Assembly: GCA_946631855.1 (NCBI GenBank)
Contig: CAMPAL010000004.1
Span: 1-55,075 of the forward strand
DNA length: 55,075 nt
Direction of reading: 5' to 3'
From: an uncultured Treponema sp.
GTDB lineage: Bacteria > Spirochaetota > Spirochaetia > Treponematales > Treponemataceae
The position numbers were made by a program, and so were the translations under genes. The number at the start of each line of letters is the position of its first letter. Position 1 is the first letter of the stretch. Below are positions 15,196 to 24,117 of the stretch, one piece after another. A model generated the notes under the pieces. That model saw nothing but the letters and a program-made list of their open reading frames with translations. It had not been told where the DNA came from and did no database searches.

Positions 15196-15513
15196 ATGAG
15201 AAACAAAAAGATTATTGCATTTGATTTTGATGGAACAGTTTGTGAGGATGAATTTCCAAAAATAGGAAAACCAAAACTAGATGTCATTCGCAAATTAAAA
15301 GATTATCAAGATTCCGGAAAAGCAAGCTTAATCCTTTGGACTTGCAGAAACGGGGAGCATCTGGATGAAGCCTTAATTTGGCTTGCTGATAATTTTGATT
15401 TGATTCCAGATGCTGTGAATGAGAATATTCCTAGTTTAGGGTTTAAAACAAGTAACAAAATCTTTGCGAATGTTTACTTAGACGACAGAGCTTTAAATGT
15501 CGCTGACTTTTAG
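15196..15513 (+). CDS. HAD-like hydrolase, short phage form
   Basis: 105 aa. DFDGTV at residues 10-15 is HAD motif I with the nucleophilic Asp, a WTCRNG block follows near residue 49, and YLDDRA near the C-terminus gives the acidic motif IV. The length lacks a cap domain, as in small phage phosphatase-like proteins. GAGAGG precedes ATG 15196. Its last 21 nt overlap the convergent gene 15493-15903. A substrate cannot be read from the sequence. Confidence 0.75.
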   Translation: MRNKKIIAFDFDGTVCEDEFPKIGKPKLDVIRKLKDYQDSGKASLILWTCRNGEHLDEALIWLADNFDLIPDAVNENIPSLGFKTSNKIFANVYLDDRALNVADF

Positions 15514-15903
15514 GTCATTCACCAGCCCCCATTCACTCATCTCAACCCTTGCCACCCAGGCAGGGTAAAAAGTATTCCCTTGCCTATCAGCAGTTCGCGA
15601 GTTTACCCTCTCTACCATTCTGCCCAAAAGATTTTCATTTTCGCAAGTTGTATCATATACAATCGCAACGCAGGTTCCGTTTGCTACAACATCCTCAGGG
15701 CTTTTTATCCAAACACATTCTTTATTTGCCAAAGTCTTTTTTGCAAGCTCAAAGAATTCTTTTTTGTATGTAACAATTGCGTATTTTACATTTTGGCCAT
15801 TTATTCCATACCAACCAAAATCCTGCTTACAGTACATTTCAGGCAGACTCACAATATCTTTCAAAGAGTGAAGGTTGTAAAAATATTCTCCTGCTTTCAA
15901 CAT
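15493..15903 (-). CDS. Unknown phage protein
   Basis: 136 aa, soluble, no recognised domain. Notable segments are KQDFGWYGINGQNVKYAIVT and PAWVARVEMSEWG. ATG 15903 has AGGAAA upstream. Last gene of the minus operon 16856-15493. Confidence 0.6.
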   Translation of the reverse strand: MLKAGEYFYNLHSLKDIVSLPEMYCKQDFGWYGINGQNVKYAIVTYKKEFFELAKKTLANKECVWIKSPEDVVANGTCVAIVYDTTCENENLLGRMVERVNSRTADRQGNTFYPAWVARVEMSEWGLVNDLKVSDI

Positions 15904-15917
15904 TTTTTTCCTTTAGT

Positions 15918-16205
15918 TTATTCCAATACCATGCTATAAGTCTGTCCAAAAATATCAGGTTTACAGAAATAAAATTCTCCTTGTACCCCCTGAATGATAA
16001 AATCCCCAATTGAAGCAACGTGCTTTGCTTTTCCGGTTTTTCCATCTTCCAAAGTACGAATTACCAATTCTCCATCCTCAAGAAAAACATTCCCTTCTGC
16101 GAAACTTTTAATTGCATCGAAATTGTCGCCTGTCCATTTCATTGCCAAAATCTCAACAGGCTTTTTCTTAAACAATGTAGGTTCTTTTGTGTAATCTAAA
16201 CTCAT
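15918..16205 (-). CDS. Conserved phage protein (KKPVEILAMKWTG family)
   Basis: 95 aa. It opens with FKKKPVEILAMKWTG and ends with VQGEFYFCKPDIFGQTY, the pattern of a small protein found in many phages and prophages; its function is not known. ATG 16205 is chosen because AAGGAG, at the end of the preceding gene, sits just upstream; the longer ORF from 16259 overlaps that gene. Confidence 0.75.
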   Translation of the reverse strand: MSLDYTKEPTLFKKKPVEILAMKWTGDNFDAIKSFAEGNVFLEDGELVIRTLEDGKTGKAKHVASIGDFIIQGVQGEFYFCKPDIFGQTYSMVLE

Positions 16206-16206
16206 T

Positions 16207-16608
16207 TTATTTTTTCTCCTTTTTATCTTCAAACCATTCCAAGAAAATCTGATTCTCAAATCCTCCGTTTCTTTCTCTTTTTTCTTTTACAGCTTTTTCA
16301 AGGTCTTCAATTTTGAAGTTTTCTACCTTCATCAATTTTGTAAACACTTCAAAAACATCTGCAAATTCTTCAAGTACATCTTTATCTAAATCTTCACACT
16401 CTTCAAAGCTTAAAGGTTCTATATTTGAAAGGTGTATACCATTTTCAAGAGCAGCTTTCAACTCAACAGCTTCCTCAATAAGTTTATTAGCCAATTGTTT
16501 TGAAAAGTCAGATCCATGTAAAGGATGTGCCTTAAAAGCTTTGCCCTGCTCCATGAGAATATTTGGAATTTTATCTCTTACAAGTTTGTTTGTAATTTTC
16601 TTTTTCAC
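16207..16608 (-). CDS. MazG-like NTP pyrophosphohydrolase
   Basis: 133 aa. It starts KLVRDKIPNIL, the typical opening of the phosphoribosyl-ATP pyrophosphohydrolase-like group (COG4997) in the all-alpha MazG superfamily. The metal-binding EExxE is seen as EEAVE (45-49) and the second acidic block as EEFAD (80-84). Likely role: hydrolysis of unusual nucleoside triphosphates or of an alarmone during infection. GTG 16608 is the start, with AAGGA upstream. Confidence 0.75.
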   Translation of the reverse strand: MKKKITNKLVRDKIPNILMEQGKAFKAHPLHGSDFSKQLANKLIEEAVELKAALENGIHLSNIEPLSFEECEDLDKDVLEEFADVFEVFTKLMKVENFKIEDLEKAVKEKRERNGGFENQIFLEWFEDKKEKK

Positions 16609-16613
16609 AGTTT

Positions 16614-16856
16614 TTATCCTTCCAGACTTTCACACAGGGTTTGCAAAGTATGTTGACCTAAAGCAAAAGCCTCAAGTTTTTGAATTGAATCCCAAACATT
16701 TCTTACAAGTCTTTGAAACTCATGTTTGTCGTTCATAAGGTTTTTATCCTTCGGAAACTTTTTGCGCAAATGTTTGTTGATAATTCCTATATGCTTTATG
16801 TATCTATAGATTGCAGAATCCATTTCAAGAGCTTGTGTGTAAATATCTCCATTCAT
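16614..16856 (-). CDS. Unknown small protein, leaderless
   Basis: 80 aa, helical, no recognised domain. ATG 16856 is used: the ORF reaches back to a TTG at 16880 but that runs through the promoter motif. The motif TCCTATATT begins 16 nt before the ATG and no ribosome binding site fits, so the mRNA is probably leaderless. First gene of the operon containing the MazG-like gene. Confidence 0.6.
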   Translation of the reverse strand: MNGDIYTQALEMDSAIYRYIKHIGIINKHLRKKFPKDKNLMNDKHEFQRLVRNVWDSIQKLEAFALGQHTLQTLCESLEG

Positions 16857-16862
16857 GAAAAT

Positions 16863-16872
16863 AAATATAGGA
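16863..16872 (-). promoter_or_regulatory. CCTATATT-class promoter, leaderless type
   Basis: TCCTATATTT on the minus strand, directly before ATG 16856, between that gene and the capsid terminator. Confidence 0.6.
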
Positions 16873-16879
16873 AAAGGCA

Positions 16880-16913
16880 AAATAAAAGCCGAAGCTTTTT
16901 ACACTCCGGCTTA
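16880..16913 (-). terminator. Terminator of the capsid gene
   Basis: On the minus strand AAGCCGGAG pairs with CTTCGGCTT and is followed by TTATTTT. Confidence 0.75.
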
Positions 16914-16935
16914 TTTGTTACTACTTTTTTAAGTT

Positions 16936-18669
16936 TTATGCCTTATAGGTATTGTAAACTGTTCCAACAGGATTTTCAGCTGTTCCCTTATAAGTATCCT
17001 TAAGATTGATAATCTTAATGATTGAGAGGTACTTCTGGTTCAAGACTGCTCTATCACCGAAGTTAGCCAATCCTGCGCGAGTATAGAATGTTGGATACTC
17101 GAGCTTGTTGCTTACGAATGGAATCAAAGTTCCGTAAACGATTGCAACGTCATTCTCAACTTTGTTGTTCTTGTGAACACAAAGGATCTCGTCATGAGGA
17201 ATTACCTCAATTGGAGCCTGGTACAACTCAATACCGTCCAACTCACCGAACTTGAATACACCAGTTGCATCCTGAACACCCTTTGCCTCAAAACCATTGT
17301 TCATCTTGAGATAAGGAACTGTAGAAATACCACAAATCATCTTATCTACTGAACCGCGGTTGATATCACTGTAAAGTGCAGCTGAAGCAAGTGAGATTGC
17401 ACTAGAGAATGTCTGTGCGTTCTGCTGATAGCTGTCCTTTGTACCTGCGTTGATATCTTTACCTTCAGCGTTCAAAACTGTTGCATAACCTGCATCGAAC
17501 TCAACGTGATAAGCCTCTGGGTTTGCACGAGCAAAGTCATAAGCTTCCATAAATGCAGCGTAATCCATCTGCTGGTGGATTGTGTCAGCTGCTGCTGTAA
17601 GAAGGATATCGTCAATCTGAGTATTGAATGAAGCATCCAATGTAATCTCAGAAAGCTTTGTCCAAGAAACACCGATTGATGTTCTATGTGGACGGAGCTC
17701 ATAAACAGACATATCCAACTGAACTTCACCGAGGTGACGTCCTTCGTAATCAGTCTCAGAATCGAATCTTGCAACTGCGTTGATTGACTCGATCTTTACA
17801 TTCTCATCTTTTGGAGTTCCAACAACTTCAACAGAAACAACACCGTCAGTAACTTCCTGTTTGATTTCAACACCATAGTATTTTCCAACTACGAGGAACT
17901 CAAATGTGTTTGGATCCTGAACAGCGATTGTATCCTGCTCATTTGTTCCGTTATAAATCTTTGTGAAACCAGGAACATATTTGTTACCTGTTTTTCCAAA
18001 TGGAGCTGTATTGAAAGTTACCTTTGTTCCTTCAGCTGAACCATTTGCAAGTTCACCTGCGAAACGAGTCTCTTTTGTCTCATAAGCAGACTTTCTAGCA
18101 TTTGTGTTTGTAGAAGAGTTTCTTGCTTTATACTGTCCACCATAAGCTGGGTTGTGTCCATTGTATCCGCCAACTTCTGTGTCCTCTCCAAACCTACCGT
18201 TCTTGAATCCATAAGGATCATCAGATGTACCATATCCTCTTGAGCGTTCTGCGAAAAGGTTGTTTGGATCACCGATGCTCTTTGAGAAGAATGGCTTTAC
18301 ATAATAAATCGCATCTCTAGCGGTTTCCATCGCATATTCAGAGAAAACATTACCACGGTTGAGGTTTGTCATTGTCAACTGAACAAGTCTCATCATATTT
18401 GCAGGAGCCATTCTCTGGAACTCCGCTGAAGTTTCCTGCTCATTCAACTGCCTCATATATCTTGCCTGGTTAGTCAAGTTGATAGCAGCATTCTGACGAG
18501 TTTTAGCCTCTGTAATCTTGCTCAACTCACCCTTAAACAAAGGATGGTTGTCCCAAACTTTAGCAGCCTTCTCAGCGCGCTGTGCCTTTTCATTCAACAA
18601 TTTTACAGCTTCTTTCTTTGAAATCATCTTCTCTGAAAGGTTAGCCTTTTTCTGTGCCATATTAAGCAT
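16936..18669 (-). CDS. Major capsid protein, T4 gp23-like
   Basis: 577 aa. Features of the gp23 group of HK97-fold capsid proteins: a helical, charged N-terminus (possible prohead-cleaved delta region), FSEYAMETARDAIYYVKPF near residue 108, LRPHRTSIGVSW near 325, a long helix with DDILLTAAADTIHQQMDY, and a C-terminal YPTFYTRAGLANFGDR followed by VLNQKYLSIIKI. It assembles the prohead shell. Start ATG 18669 has AGGAG 10 nt upstream; an ATG three codons later is an alternative. A terminator follows. No clear ACTAATT lies upstream; the 18670-18938 gap instead has two AAGTTGTAAAAA repeats. Confidence 0.8.
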   Translation of the reverse strand: MLNMAQKKANLSEKMISKKEAVKLLNEKAQRAEKAAKVWDNHPLFKGELSKITEAKTRQNAAINLTNQARYMRQLNEQETSAEFQRMAPANMMRLVQLTMTNLNRGNVFSEYAMETARDAIYYVKPFFSKSIGDPNNLFAERSRGYGTSDDPYGFKNGRFGEDTEVGGYNGHNPAYGGQYKARNSSTNTNARKSAYETKETRFAGELANGSAEGTKVTFNTAPFGKTGNKYVPGFTKIYNGTNEQDTIAVQDPNTFEFLVVGKYYGVEIKQEVTDGVVSVEVVGTPKDENVKIESINAVARFDSETDYEGRHLGEVQLDMSVYELRPHRTSIGVSWTKLSEITLDASFNTQIDDILLTAAADTIHQQMDYAAFMEAYDFARANPEAYHVEFDAGYATVLNAEGKDINAGTKDSYQQNAQTFSSAISLASAALYSDINRGSVDKMICGISTVPYLKMNNGFEAKGVQDATGVFKFGELDGIELYQAPIEVIPHDEILCVHKNNKVENDVAIVYGTLIPFVSNKLEYPTFYTRAGLANFGDRAVLNQKYLSIIKIINLKDTYKGTAENPVGTVYNTYKA

Positions 18670-18938
18670 TTCTTTTTTTCTCCTTTTTGATTTTTGAATT
18701 TTTACAACTTTTTTTTATAAAAAACTTTTTTTACAACTTGAGCCTATTCAACACTCTTTTACAAGTTTTTTAATTCTGTTTTTCTTTTTTGTCAGCTTTC
18801 ATATCTATTCAAGATAAATTTAAAATTAAAAAGAAAAAACAAAAAGTTTTTCAAAATTCTTTTTCTTATAAAATATTTAGTGGAAAAAAAAAGAACGATT
18901 TTTTTTTAAAATTGGGAAAAAGACTAATTTTTTAACAT
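18670..18938. other. AT-rich intergenic region between divergent structural genes
   Basis: About 270 nt without a convincing gene. On the minus strand AAGTTGTAAAAA occurs twice (18739-18728 and 18710-18699), 29 nt apart, and TTTTTTATAAAAAAAAG lies between; these may be the capsid promoter. On the plus strand ACTAATT at 18923 precedes the next gene. Confidence 0.5.
18923..18929 (+). promoter_or_regulatory. ACTAATT-class (late) promoter, leaderless type
   Basis: ACTAATT starts 16 nt before ATG 18939 and the A/T-rich interval has no Shine-Dalgarno sequence. Confidence 0.6.
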
Positions 18939-20288
18939 ATGGCAAGTAGTTATTTATTGGATCAAAGTAAAAGAATTACAAGTCCTCAAATCCCTGAATT
19001 AAAATACGGGGAAATTGCTCCTGAATGCTTAAAAAACATTGGATTTACTTTTAAAGAGGATTTTACGGAAGCAGCCAAAGAGCTTGAGGATTCTTATGAT
19101 GAAATTTTCAAACCTGTAATAGAAATTCTAAATAGTTTACTAAAAGCTACCGGTATAAAGTTTCCATCTGATCCTAAAAAACTGAGAGAACAACTTATAG
19201 TTATAGATTCCATGCTTACTTTGTTACAAGCAAAAGTAAACGCTGAAACCTCAACAACAAATGAAACCGGAAGTTCTACAAGTACAGATGGTAAAAAAGA
19301 TGAAACAAGCTCAGTTATACAGGAATTATCCTCAATGTTGCAGAACTGGTCATATGCATATACTCACGTAATACCTATGAGAAAAAGTTCTCCAAGAGTT
19401 GACATGAAAATAGGGGGAGAATTAAAAATAGATTTTGCATATGGCAAATGCAATTTATTTAATGCAAGAAAAGAAGTTTGGGAACCTTTAATGAAAATAA
19501 AAAGTAAATTATTTCCTACTACTACCGGGTTTTCTTATCCTGGCCATGAGAATGTAACAGGACTTTCTACAATACAAGGAATAGATGTTCCTTTTTTAAA
19601 TGCAGCTTTTCCTGCCACCTTCTTTACGCTTATGAATGAGACAGCAAAGAAGGAGAAGGTATTTCCTTTTCAAGAAGAATTAAGTCTTCAATCTGAAAAA
19701 GGTGTTCTTGGAAGATCTCTTTCAGGAGCTGTTGATAGTTTGAAAAAATCAGCAAAAGAGGCAATCAGTGAGTTAAAAGAAGGGGTTTCAGAAGTATTTA
19801 CAGGCAATTCCGAAGGGGGAGATAAAAAAACTGGAAATAATTCAAAGGGAGGTACTACAGAAACCCTTTCTGAAGAAGAACAAAAAAAAGCAATAAATAA
19901 CAAATTAAAAGAACAAATGAATGGTATAACATCAGTAAAAGATAATTTGGCAAGAATTATAATGAACAAGCCTGCAATTACAGCTTATATAAATGAACAA
20001 TTTTATCAAAAAAATTTTTGTGTTATGAAGGACAACAAACTCCAACCTACAAAGTCTTTTATGTTCAGGCTTGGTTATCCTCAAATGTTTGCATATAGGG
20101 TAGAGGATCTTTGCAAAGCTAATTCAAATAGAATATCTTTGAATGAGGTTCTTCCTACAAGTGTTGATATAACTTTTGATTTTTCCAATACAGATGAGGC
20201 AGGAACTCCAATGTCAGGTCAATTGGCTATAAAAGGATTATGGACTTTGAGAACTTCAGGTGGTTCATTAAATCTTTGGGAAGCTTAA
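18939..20288 (+). CDS. Probable virion structural protein
   Basis: 449 aa, not assigned to a family. Helical N-terminal 100 residues, a low-complexity Ser/Thr-rich linker (about 103-122), a mixed middle part with VIPMRKSSPRVDMKIGGEL, a second Gly/Lys/Ser linker near 290-310, and a beta-rich C-terminus (FMFRLGYPQMFAYRVEDL ... LPTSVDITFDFSN). That C-terminal layout is like myovirus tail or baseplate proteins. Late motif, divergence from the capsid gene and the following large coiled-coil gene support a structural role. The start at ATG 18939 appears leaderless. Confidence 0.5.
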   Translation: MASSYLLDQSKRITSPQIPELKYGEIAPECLKNIGFTFKEDFTEAAKELEDSYDEIFKPVIEILNSLLKATGIKFPSDPKKLREQLIVIDSMLTLLQAKVNAETSTTNETGSSTSTDGKKDETSSVIQELSSMLQNWSYAYTHVIPMRKSSPRVDMKIGGELKIDFAYGKCNLFNARKEVWEPLMKIKSKLFPTTTGFSYPGHENVTGLSTIQGIDVPFLNAAFPATFFTLMNETAKKEKVFPFQEELSLQSEKGVLGRSLSGAVDSLKKSAKEAISELKEGVSEVFTGNSEGGDKKTGNNSKGGTTETLSEEEQKKAINNKLKEQMNGITSVKDNLARIIMNKPAITAYINEQFYQKNFCVMKDNKLQPTKSFMFRLGYPQMFAYRVEDLCKANSNRISLNEVLPTSVDITFDFSNTDEAGTPMSGQLAIKGLWTLRTSGGSLNLWEA

Positions 20289-20308
20289 ATTAAAGGAGTT
20301 ATTAAAAA

Positions 20309-20563
20309 ATGAATTTTAATTTAAAACCAACACGTGTAAAGAAATTTTCTATAGGGGATAAAGTTATAATCCAAAACCTAACAAATGCCAGTTTAAATTT
20401 ATACAACAAAGCAAAGTTAGCAGGATATGGTTTTATACATTGCCCCTGCAATATAAAAGCTAATGTTACAAGCACAATAATACAAGCTTTCGGGAACGGA
20501 TATCTTTTAGATACAGGATTTTTCAAATCAGTTGCACATCCGAATGATTTAAGGAAGGTGTAA
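20309..20563 (+). CDS. Unknown small protein in structural operon
   Basis: 84 aa: FSIGDKVIIQNLTNASLNL suggests a small beta-barrel; no family recognised. ATG 20309 has AAGGAG upstream. It lies between two large late genes and ends one base before the next start. Confidence 0.6.
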   Translation: MNFNLKPTRVKKFSIGDKVIIQNLTNASLNLYNKAKLAGYGFIHCPCNIKANVTSTIIQAFGNGYLLDTGFFKSVAHPNDLRKV

Positions 20564-20564
20564 A

Positions 20565-23072
20565 ATGCCGAGCATTTCAGATTTAGGAACAAAAGCATCA
20601 GAATTAAACAGCGCAAAAGAAAATGTAAGTTTTGCTGTAAGGCAAAAACGGATTGATTATGCAAAAACGGAAAAAGATGAGAATCAAAAACTAAAGGATG
20701 CAGAAAAGCAATTAAAAACTGCTCAAAAGAATTTAAAAAATGCAAACAAACAACTTGAAAAAAGTAAAGAAAAATTAGAAAAAATCTCAAATACATCTTC
20801 TAATACATTTGGTCCTTTAACTCAACAAGAATCAAATTCTCAACAAACTTTAGAAGCTTTACAAAAAGAGAATTGGCAAAAAAGTTTTATTGCGAATAAT
20901 GCTCAAACTCAATATAATAATGCTGAAAATAATTACAATAAAGTAAGTGATGAAAAAGAAAGAAATCTTCAAGCTGTTGAAGTTCGTTCAACAGATCTTA
21001 TAAATCAAGCAAACGGTAAATTTGCAGCAGCAGACTTAGCCTATAATTTTACAAAAGCAGCTTTAAGAAATGAATATGGAAAAAATATTGAAAGCGTTGC
21101 AAAATTCAATTCTGATTTGAAAAATGAATCTTTTGATTTAAAAAACGCAAATTTTACAGAAAACCAAAGTAAAAATATTTCTAAATTCAAAGTGCTTTCA
21201 AAAGAGAGTAGATCGCTTGAGCGTGAAATGCTTGTTGGTTTAAGGGTTCAGACATTTGGAGAAAATGAAGAAACAAAAAAGAGAATTGAAGAAGAAAAAA
21301 AGAAATTAAGGGATGACTATGATAAAAATTACGCAGCTGCAAAAACCACTGAAGAGCAGGAAAAATTAAAAAACGATTTTGAGAAAGAAAATCAAGCACT
21401 TGAAGATTTAAAGAGTGTAAGAAGATATGATTATCAAGATTTAAAAAATTTTCATGAAAATGATGTTTTATCAAAAGGCGAATCTTTAAAACAAGTAAAA
21501 GAGGATGCAAAAACTCAAAAGAATGCCTTAAAAGAAAAATACAACATAAAAGAATATGAAAAGGAAATAGCGGCTCTAGGTCAAGAAGGGGATGATGGTT
21601 ATGATTATGAGAAAAAAGCGGAAATTGATAAAAAATATAATATAGATGAATATAAAACAAAAGTAAAAGAAATAAATTCAGTAGTTTCTGAAGCAAGAAA
21701 AGATTATTGGAATGCAAAATGGGAATATACAAAAACCAATTTTTCAAAACAAGCCTGGAAAAACGCATTCGATGAAGCAAAAAAGAAATTCGAAGAAACA
21801 GGCGAATTAACAATCCTCAATAGAAAAAGCGAAGTTGAAAAGGAAATGAAAAATGGTTTGGATTTAGGTTGGGATGAAAGCGAAGATGCAGCTGAACAAT
21901 GGGGTGACTTTTTTTCTCAATTAGGATCCAATGCTTTAGATTCTGTAAAAGATACTTTTACTAACGCAGGTAAGCAAGCATGGGAAGACCTTTTAGATTC
22001 TATTATTCCAACTTTTAGTTTAAGTGGAGGAGAGGAAGAGGAAAAACCTTTAGTTATTCTTGAAAGTGATATAAAACAGTATGATGTTTTTAAATCATCC
22101 AAAAAAACAGAAATAAAAACTAAAGAAATCAAAAACAGAGAAGTAGGTTTTTATGTAACCCCTGAAAGAAACCTTTGGTCTTATATGAACAAAATGGCGG
22201 ATTCAACATTGGATAATTCCAATGCATTTGTTCGTCTTTTGGAAGCAGACCCTTTTTTATGTTCTCAAATGTTTAATCTATACGTTTTGGACAACCCGGA
22301 ACAAGAAGCGGAAGATTATCATAAAAAGTCCAGACTAATGAATTATAGATTGAAAGGAATGGATATACCGGAAGTAAAAAGGTCAGTTGCAAATATTCAA
22401 TACGGTACAAATTCTTTAAGTCTTTTAAATAATTCTATACCTCAAATGGATTATAAAGCTACATGGACTCTTATTTGTAATAAAGAATTAACTACTCTGA
22501 CAGACCTTTTAACAGAAACAGGTTCTTCTTTACAATTATTAAAAGATAAAAATTTTAAAATAAGCGAGGATGGAAGATTAACGGAAGAAGATGCAACTAG
22601 TACATGGAAAGCAAATACAACCTATAAAGAAGGAGCAAGCGAAATAAATTCTCAATGGTTCAAAAAAGACACTTATACAAAAAAGGAATTTGAAACAATT
22701 TACGATTTAAGCTCAGGTGCAACGCTTGTACACCCTTCTATGAGAATAGCTTTTCTTGATATAATAAGGGGAAGGGATATTCATACTGAAATGAATATAA
22801 ATTCAGCTTACAATGACAAATGGTCAACTCGCCCTGATTTACCTGTTTTTGTTTTCTTTAATTTTAGAATTTTGAATGTAGATTATGATCTTTCTTTTAC
22901 AGCAGGCTCTTCAAAATTATTAGAATTAAAAGTGGAAGTTGGTTGGACTAAAATGATGATGCTTAGAGAATCTGATTTTGAGGATAAAAATACCTTGAAA
23001 AAAATATTAGAAGATTTTGAAACAATGAAATCTTTGTTGGATACAAATGCATCACGAAATGCGAAAATTTAG
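20565..23072 (+). CDS. Large coiled-coil structural protein, tail-associated candidate
   Basis: 835 aa. Residues about 30-270 are long heptad-rich coiled coil (KLKDAEKQLKTAQKNLKNAN and similar), with more helix to about 480. From about residue 520 the sequence becomes globular and beta-rich (REVGFYVTPERNLWSYMNKM, YRLKGMDIPEVKRSVANIQY, ATWTLICNKEL, PVFVFFNFRILNVDYDLSF), like tail-tube-fold or baseplate proteins. ATG 20565 follows the preceding gene by one base, with AAGGTG upstream. Its 3' end overlaps the convergent gene 23069-23902 by 4 nt. A tape-measure or baseplate-hub role is possible but not shown. Confidence 0.5.
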   Translation: MPSISDLGTKASELNSAKENVSFAVRQKRIDYAKTEKDENQKLKDAEKQLKTAQKNLKNANKQLEKSKEKLEKISNTSSNTFGPLTQQESNSQQTLEALQKENWQKSFIANNAQTQYNNAENNYNKVSDEKERNLQAVEVRSTDLINQANGKFAAADLAYNFTKAALRNEYGKNIESVAKFNSDLKNESFDLKNANFTENQSKNISKFKVLSKESRSLEREMLVGLRVQTFGENEETKKRIEEEKKKLRDDYDKNYAAAKTTEEQEKLKNDFEKENQALEDLKSVRRYDYQDLKNFHENDVLSKGESLKQVKEDAKTQKNALKEKYNIKEYEKEIAALGQEGDDGYDYEKKAEIDKKYNIDEYKTKVKEINSVVSEARKDYWNAKWEYTKTNFSKQAWKNAFDEAKKKFEETGELTILNRKSEVEKEMKNGLDLGWDESEDAAEQWGDFFSQLGSNALDSVKDTFTNAGKQAWEDLLDSIIPTFSLSGGEEEEKPLVILESDIKQYDVFKSSKKTEIKTKEIKNREVGFYVTPERNLWSYMNKMADSTLDNSNAFVRLLEADPFLCSQMFNLYVLDNPEQEAEDYHKKSRLMNYRLKGMDIPEVKRSVANIQYGTNSLSLLNNSIPQMDYKATWTLICNKELTTLTDLLTETGSSLQLLKDKNFKISEDGRLTEEDATSTWKANTTYKEGASEINSQWFKKDTYTKKEFETIYDLSSGATLVHPSMRIAFLDIIRGRDIHTEMNINSAYNDKWSTRPDLPVFVFFNFRILNVDYDLSFTAGSSKLLELKVEVGWTKMMMLRESDFEDKNTLKKILEDFETMKSLLDTNASRNAKI

Positions 23073-23902
23073 CAGCGATTAAAAATAGGCCGATGAATCA
23101 TTTTCTTTTTATAAATTTCTTCTTCTAGCAATTCTTTTTCAAAGTTGAAATTCTGAACAAACTCTGAAATTTCAGCATCTGTCATTAAAAAGAAAGGTAA
23201 AAAAGAGCAATCTATAATGTAGTTTTCTAGCTTAGCCTTTAACAATTCTAGAATATTTGGAGTAATTTCAAGCTTTTCCAACGCAGATTTGTACATTCTG
23301 AGAATAATTGATTTACATTCCTCTTTTGCTGTTTCTATCAAACTTTTCACTTCAGGTAATTTTGTAATTTCTTTCCAACCTTGATACTCTTCAAAACGGC
23401 TTAAACACTTTTCATCAAAGATACCTAAACCTGAAAATCCATACAAATCATCTTCGTTTCTTATAGTTTCTATCCTTCGGAGGATTTTTCCTTGTTTATT
23501 CTCAATGTTGAAAAAACCATCATAACCTAATCCTTTTAAGATATCGATCAGCCCGTTTCTGTTTGAGCTGCTTAAAACATCCAACCAATCGTAATCTTTC
23601 AGCTTTGGAAGAACTTTCAAAAATTCGGGGTTATGAACTCTGCACCAATCCTCTAATTTTCTGTAATCCTTGTAATAACGCGCATTGAAGATGTTTACTC
23701 TATCCTTTAGTACATATTCAATCAAATACCCATTTTCTCTAAAGTCGAATTCTTCAGATTTTAGATAAGTAATTGCGTAAAAAAGATCCCCTGTAACATA
23801 CAGGCAGTTGTATGGAGATTTTGACTTTTGCCAGTTTTTATATTTACTTCCCCTCCAAAATCTCCTTCCTATTCTTTTTATTTTTTGTTCTGTTAAAATC
23901 AT
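23069..23902 (-). CDS. ADP-ribosyltransferase-like protein (R-Y-E type blocks)
   Basis: 277 aa, third paralogue. Blocks: FWRGSK (15-20), LYVTGDLFYAITYL (34-47), NIFN (70-73), YDGFFNIE (127-134) and GLGIFD (158-163). It opens MILTEQ exactly as 12789-13724 does. The first block has Arg where its paralogue has His, which mirrors the R-S-E and H-Y-E split among ART enzymes. Last gene of the 26957-23069 operon. Start ATG 23902. A host-modifying enzyme is the natural guess; function not shown. Confidence 0.45.
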   Translation of the reverse strand: MILTEQKIKRIGRRFWRGSKYKNWQKSKSPYNCLYVTGDLFYAITYLKSEEFDFRENGYLIEYVLKDRVNIFNARYYKDYRKLEDWCRVHNPEFLKVLPKLKDYDWLDVLSSSNRNGLIDILKGLGYDGFFNIENKQGKILRRIETIRNEDDLYGFSGLGIFDEKCLSRFEEYQGWKEITKLPEVKSLIETAKEECKSIILRMYKSALEKLEITPNILELLKAKLENYIIDCSFLPFFLMTDAEISEFVQNFNFEKELLEEEIYKKKMIHRPIFNRC

Positions 23903-23907
23903 CTTTC

Positions 23908-24117
23908 TTATTCTTCAAAAGGCCGCCAATAAAGAATGACTACGCTTACATCTCTTCCCTCATTCTTTTTAATAGTTTGCTTAATATATAACATTATATC
24001 TTGGATATCCGGGTAGTCTCTTATACTCCCTTCTAACTCTAAATCTGTACAACCAAAACCGTAGACAGACCTGTCATTGATATCTGCGAATTGATATGAT
24101 ACAAAATATTTCTTCAT
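23908..24117 (-). CDS. Small phage protein (FVSYQF type)
   Basis: 69 aa, opening MKKYFVSYQFADINDRSVYG and ending DVSVVILYWRPFEE. It resembles short phage proteins of the FVSY-F---G-GFGN kind with no known role. ATG 24117 overlaps the stop of the upstream gene as ATGA. Confidence 0.6.
   Translation of the reverse strand: MKKYFVSYQFADINDRSVYGFGCTDLELEGSIRDYPDIQDIMLYIKQTIKKNEGRDVSVVILYWRPFEE

Noticed and set aside
18670-18938. tRNA or small RNA gene in the capsid-side gap
   Set aside because: No cloverleaf or strong hairpin seen; only A/T-rich repeats and promoter-like elements.
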